A DNA stretch of 64,000 nucleotides from Candidatus Peregrinibacteria bacterium RIFOXYB2_FULL_33_20 (GTDB lineage Bacteria > Patescibacteriota > Gracilibacteria > UBA1369 > GWF2-33-10): the NCBI GenBank assembly GCA_001788835.1, contig MFXK01000013.1, positions 18,922 through 82,921 on the forward strand, read 5' to 3'. Both the position numbers and the translations under genes were made by a program. Within the stretch, counting starts at the first letter, position 1. Each line of letters opens with the position of its first letter. Below are positions 59,547 through 64,000 of this stretch, in pieces. The notes below the pieces were generated by a model. It had not been told where the DNA came from, ran no database searches, and saw only the letters and a list, made by a program, of their open reading frames with translations.

Positions 59547-60297
59547 AAATATTAGCTCCTCTCCCTCCATCAAGGACTATAACTTGTCCTGTGATATTTT
59601 TTGAATCATCAGAAGCTAGAAATAATGCTGTTTTGGCTACATCTTCAGGATCGTTGAATTTATGTAAAGGAATAAGTTTCATTTTCTCTTTTACTTTTTT
59701 AGGATCTTTCATGAACGACATAAATGATGTCCATGTATAGCTGGGAGCAAGAGCATTTACACGAATATGAGGCGCAAGTATTAATGCCAAAGATTTGCTG
59801 AAATGGATCATGCCAGCTTTACTGATTGCATATTCTAGATTGCTTTTGCGGGGATAGACGCCAGCAATGGAAGCCATATTGATGATATTGCCGTTTTTTT
59901 GTTTAAGCATGATTTTTGCAACAAATTGCGAGCAGAAATAAGCGCTTTTTAAATTTGTATCCATGATATTGTTCCAAATTTTTTCAGTAGACTGCCAAAA
60001 AGAATTTTCCGGGTAATGTCCTGAATTATTAATAAGAATATCTATAGTCCCAAAAGTTTTTTTTACATTTTCTACTAATTTTTTAATATCAGATACTTTG
60101 GTCATATCAGCTTCAAATATAGCGACTTTTCTTTTATATGTTTTTTTAATTTCCATTGCTAAATTATCTTCTTCTTTATCATGAATATGACAATGTATTG
60201 CTATATTTGCTCCTTCTTTGGCAAATAAAAGGGCGATTGCCCTGCCAATTCCCCTAGAAGCGCCAGTGATCAAAACGATTTTGTTGAGAAGTTTCAT
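59545..60297 (-). CDS. SDR-family oxidoreductase (FabG-like)
   Basis: 'VLITGASRGIGRAIALLFAKEGA', 'ILINNSG', 'NMASIAG...YAISKAGMIHFSKSLA'. Confidence 0.95.
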   Translation of the reverse strand: MKLLNKIVLITGASRGIGRAIALLFAKEGANIAIHCHIHDKEEDNLAMEIKKTYKRKVAIFEADMTKVSDIKKLVENVKKTFGTIDILINNSGHYPENSFWQSTEKIWNNIMDTNLKSAYFCSQFVAKIMLKQKNGNIINMASIAGVYPRKSNLEYAISKAGMIHFSKSLALILAPHIRVNALAPSYTWTSFMSFMKDPKKVKEKMKLIPLHKFNDPEDVAKTALFLASDDSKNITGQVIVLDGGRGANI

Positions 60298-60385
60298 ATT
60301 AAATAATTCTTAAACTTCCAATAAATGTTAAATTTCTCTATATTATATCATAAATTTTTTTAAAAAACTTTGATTATTTGAAATT

Positions 60386-61474
60386 TTAAGTCTCATTTTT
60401 GCTGATTAATTCTGATATTATTTTTTCCATTACCATCCGATATCCATCTACTGCTGTCCCTTGACCTTGATTTTTAGATTTTAAATAAACTTCCATGCCA
60501 GGGGCACCATTTGTTTCTAAATAGTAGTCATTTCTGTGTTGATCCTGGATAAAATCTATTCCTACAAACAATCCCATCTCTCTCCCTAAGCATTGTCCTA
60601 TCATTTGTGCTTTCTTGGCAATAGATTCTGGTAACTCCCTATCATGACCAATTCCATGAGCTCGTAAAATTTCTAACTGTTCGGAGTAACAGAGCAGGAG
60701 TTATTATCTGGATTAAGAACAATAACTTGTCCACCTTGAGCTACATTAGAGATTACTCTTTTCGATGCTAAAAAATAGGGGCTGTCTGGAATTTCTAAAT
60801 AGTTCAAAAGTGAATGCATTGATGGCTTTTCTAGTTCTGATAATGGTAAATCTGAAATTACTAAATCATTAGAGGTTTTAGTGTTACTTGAATATAACAG
60901 TCCAGCCGCCAGAATTTCACCAGTAGAAGAAACAATTACCCTGTAAGAAGTATAATGTCCGCTAGGGGTATTAATAAACTCTTTTACCTTAAGTCTATCT
61001 TTGAGTTGTGGGCGACCTTCTTTTTGAAGAAAAGCATGTAATCTATCTATTTGGGTTTGATTCTCTAATAAATATTTATTTTCTCCTTTGCTTTTTCCTT
61101 CATAATAAAGCATGGCAGGGAAAAAAGGATGGTCAAAATAATCGTTTACACTTAACATCTGAGGTATGCGTATACCAGGAACTATCTGTTTAACTGCTTC
61201 CATTTCTTCTTCTATACTTAATTTTCCCCCTATCACCTTAAATGAATTTCCATGGACCCCTGCGTCTAAAGAATGAGTGTTATTGCTTTCTATTAATTCT
61301 AATCTAGACGCTTCAATTTTTTTTTCTTATTGTTTCTTCTACCAATAGGCGTCCCACCATTTCTTTTTTAAGAGCAGGATCAAAGAGCGTTGTCATTGCA
61401 AGCGTCATCGCTTCATTAGTTTGGTCCAATCGTCCTTTTCCCCATCCTTCAGGGATTATGATTTTTATCATCAT
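60386..61474 (-). pseudogene. RimK-like ATP-grasp protein split by two frameshifts
   Basis: Three consecutive frames join into one protein: MMIKIIIPEGWGK...IRKK | IEASRLEL...VIVLNP | SEQLEILRAHGIGHDREL...VGIDFIQDQHRNDYYLETNGAPGMEVY. The first shift is at a 9-nt homopolymer (61317-61325). Confidence 0.75.
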
Positions 61475-61532
61475 CAGGCATATAATTGATAATTTTTAAT
61501 AATGCCTGAAAAACGCAATTTTGTCAAATTTA

Positions 61533-61608
61533 TGGAGCGGGTGAGGGGAATTGAACCCCTCTCAACAGCTTGGAAGGCTGTGGTAATAAGCCACTATACG
61601 ACACCCGC
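61533..61608 (-). tRNA. tRNA-Gly(UCC)
   Basis: GCGGGTGTCGTATAGTGGC...GCCTTCCAAGC...GGTTCAATTCC...CACCCGCTCCA; cloverleaf with encoded CCA. Confidence 0.95.
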
Positions 61609-61701
61609 ACGTTGGAGCTAAGAATAAAGCCAAGATAAAAAAGACGCGTCGAGTAATATTTTAGCTTATCACCTAAAAAAATCAAGAAAAGAGAAAAAAC
61701 A

Positions 61702-62400
61702 TCATAAATTAGCACCCAAGCTAGCAAAACTTTTTATCATATTGTGATAATACTCAATAGCATCTCCCAAAACCTCCTTTCTAAACCTTCTTGTTTCTAC
61801 ATCATTTAGACTACTTAGCTCCTTTAGCGTTTTACGTTCTTCCGAAGCAGTTGGAGATAATAAATAAAAATCCACGGCATGTTCTTTATATTCTTTCATA
61901 TGAGAGATAACTCTACTATTGTGGGATTTTACTCTAGACTGATAACCTCTCATTAAGCAATGTGTCATTTTTATTCTTGATTCATAAGTTCGCATATCAC
62001 AAATTATTGCTAATTTTAAGCTTTTTAAACCATTATCATCTGGATTCACTCTTAATTGCTCTCTGACGATTACCAAAGCATCTTCTAATTTTTGTATACG
62101 CTCTGAATAAGTTTGCAAATTTGTAGCATGTTGTTCCGATTGTCTTTGCTGGGTATTAATTTGATTAGGGGGAGTCATTTCAGTCTTGGGGACAAGCACT
62201 GGCGATTGCCTTAATAATGAGGAACAAGGTATACGGGCAAAAGAAATAGGCAAAGGTGTGGTACCTTCAAGAACAAGTGTTGATTCTCTTCCACCTGATA
62301 ATGATTTCGTAGATAAAACCCTTTTATTTGTTGTATATCGCATATCCCTTAATGGATCTATTAGTTCAGGGTAATGGTGGTCAATATTTTTATGTGACAT
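61702..62400 (-). CDS. Hypothetical protein (232 aa)
   Basis: Intact ORF with a promoter-like element upstream. Confidence 0.65.
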   Translation of the reverse strand: MSHKNIDHHYPELIDPLRDMRYTTNKRVLSTKSLSGGRESTLVLEGTTPLPISFARIPCSSLLRQSPVLVPKTEMTPPNQINTQQRQSEQHATNLQTYSERIQKLEDALVIVREQLRVNPDDNGLKSLKLAIICDMRTYESRIKMTHCLMRGYQSRVKSHNSRVISHMKEYKEHAVDFYLLSPTASEERKTLKELSSLNDVETRRFRKEVLGDAIEYYHNMIKSFASLGANL

Positions 62401-62426
62401 TACAGTATAAATTTTATTTTAGTAAT

Positions 62427-62455
62427 ACAATATTAATATGATCTTCGAAAGTCAA
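62427..62455 (-). promoter_or_regulatory. Putative sigma-70 promoter
   Basis: Minus strand TTGACT (62455-62450), 17-nt spacer, TATTGT (62432-62427), upstream of the 232-aa ORF. Confidence 0.5.
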
Positions 62456-62563
62456 TAGTTTAACATGAATTTAACATATGACAAGAAAAGGTGAAAAAGT
62501 ATGGTAATTTCGAAAAAAATAAGTATAATCGAAAAGGTTTGCACTTTAAAATCTTTAATATCT

Positions 62564-62639
62564 GCGGGTATCGTATAGTGGCTTATTATGCGACCTTGCC
62601 AAGGTCGAGAGACGGGTTCAATTCCCGTTACCCGCTCCA
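62564..62639 (+). tRNA. tRNA-Gly(GCC)
   Basis: GCGGGTATCGTATAGTGGC...ACCTTGCCAAGGT...GGTTCAATTCCCGTTACCCGCTCCA; cloverleaf with encoded CCA. Confidence 0.95.
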
Positions 62640-62682
62640 GATCTAAAATATGCTAATTATTGCAATCATTATTGTATTTAAT

Positions 62683-63723
62683 TTATGTATTTATTACTGA
62701 TTTTAGAACTTTATATTGGGCAATTATAGCTGCTACAGGGTTAACAATAGAAGCATTACGTCCATCAGCGTTTTCTTCATTTTTAATTATAGTATCAACA
62801 TCATTAGATATTTCTTTTCTGGTCGGAACTCCTATTATTTTGTCATCAACTTCTAATATAGAGTCACACATGTGATGATAATGAGGCAGTAATTGCATGG
62901 ACATAGCAAGTCTATATGCAAATCTATCACATCCATATGTGTCAAATTCATGATCTTGAAAGGTATATCCAACAACTTGAGATACCTTAGGGAAAGGATC
63001 ATTTGTATAAAAATTTTTTTCGAAATCAAATTGCATAAGTTGTGTCCCGTATCCTTTAGAATAAATCATACTTACAAGTTTTATTGGAAATTTTTGTCTA
63101 ACATAATCATCATCTAGAGAGAATTGAGAAATAATTGCACGCCTAATAAAATAAGCAATACTCCCTCTAAATCCAGAATCAAATAATAAAAATTTTGATT
63201 CTGGATTCACTAATACGTCGTCATTAATACCATATGTTTCTAAGAATACTTTTCCTAGTTTACCATTATCAAATTTTCCATCTTTCCAAAGGGATGTACT
63301 GGCAGGTAGTAAGACAGACGGAGTTCCATATTTAACTTTAAATAAATCATAAATTATTTCTGCATCTCTACCTAAAAATATTATTTTATAACCTGGATAA
63401 TTAATAAAAATATGATCGACTATTTTATGTATATAAGGAATCATATTATTTATTTCAAAAAGAGTAATATCCATTTTTGGTTGCTCAATTCCATTTTTTT
63501 CTCCAATTTTTATTATATCTTCTAAGGTTAAACCTTCTCTTATTAATTCTGCGATTTCGAGAGGTTCAGGTCTTACTTGCCAATTAGATAGAATTTTTTC
63601 TAAGCGAGTTTCTACCGATAAGTGGATGTTTTTATTTTTCTCTATTATTGGTTGCTCTGGGATATAAGGTTGATTATTATTTGATAATTCATTTTCACTA
63701 AATGCTGTGTATTCTTTAACCAT
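62683..63723 (-). CDS. Hypothetical protein (346 aa); motifs FLGRDAEIIYDLF and LLFDSGFRGSIAYF
   Basis: Intact ORF; the motif pair loosely resembles a HAD-like or phosphoribosyltransferase fold, not assigned. Confidence 0.6.
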   Translation of the reverse strand: MVKEYTAFSENELSNNNQPYIPEQPIIEKNKNIHLSVETRLEKILSNWQVRPEPLEIAELIREGLTLEDIIKIGEKNGIEQPKMDITLFEINNMIPYIHKIVDHIFINYPGYKIIFLGRDAEIIYDLFKVKYGTPSVLLPASTSLWKDGKFDNGKLGKVFLETYGINDDVLVNPESKFLLFDSGFRGSIAYFIRRAIISQFSLDDDYVRQKFPIKLVSMIYSKGYGTQLMQFDFEKNFYTNDPFPKVSQVVGYTFQDHEFDTYGCDRFAYRLAMSMQLLPHYHHMCDSILEVDDKIIGVPTRKEISNDVDTIIKNEENADGRNASIVNPVAAIIAQYKVLKSVINT

Positions 63724-63848
63724 AGATAAATTAAATCGTATTCAATAAATTATATCATAACTGAATAAAATATTACATAATATTTTTATATATATGTAAA
63801 ATTGGATCAAGCAGAAAATGGTTTGAAAAAAATTAATTTATCGTCAGA

Positions 63849-63875
63849 TGTCATTCCAGATTTAGTCTGGAATCT
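63849..63875. repeat. REP-like hairpin (TGTCATTCCAGATTTAGTCTGGAATCT)
   Basis: Perfect inverted repeat attccaga-tttag-tctggaat. Confidence 0.75.
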
Positions 63876-64000
63876 AGCGTGCCACTCCGAAGTAAAACGT
63901 AGGCTGGTAAAGGACTAACATCGATAGTGTTTTATGTATTTTATATGGAGGATTAGTTAAAACAAATAATACAAATTTTTCCAGTTAGGATTATCTTTTT

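Noticed and set aside
1-64000. UGA recoding to Gly or Trp as in some CPR lineages
   Set aside because: Long ORFs translate without internal TGA, and several genes end plausibly at TGA (thyA, the ddl fusion, tpiA). The standard code is sufficient.

Overview
AT-rich bacterial chromosome window (standard code: long ORFs end in TAA/TAG/TGA and show no in-frame TGA recoding). It opens with the 3' end of a 16S rRNA gene. The gene content resembles a Patescibacteria/CPR-type genome, but that lineage call is inference. Housekeeping and metabolic genes: cysS, leuC, leuA, thyA, folA, a tandem D-Ala-D-Ala ligase, lepB, dnaE, an archaeal-type tpiA, cimA and an SDR. Others: a sigma-70 factor with a large novel N-terminus, an SLH-domain trypsin-like protease, an ATP-grasp+DUF1704 fusion, an AAA/DUF4143 ATPase with a palindromic operator, a RelE-like toxin, a HicB remnant, a frameshifted ATP-grasp gene and two tRNA-Gly genes. 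A 23.5-kb minus-strand block encodes two giant proteins (5541 and 2293 aa) in tandem, ending at a strong terminator. Strongest observations: (1) the 16S tail reads GGAACATTCCCTTA instead of GGATCACCTCCTTA, so the anti-Shine-Dalgarno is lost, and no gene start I checked has an SD motif; (2) several families of short palindromic or tandem repeats sit in-frame inside conserved enzymes (cysS, folA, tandem ddl, a Cys-rich protein, a membrane acyltransferase) or exactly at gene ends; (3) the giant two-gene operon, including an alternating two-module Cys-rich surface protein.
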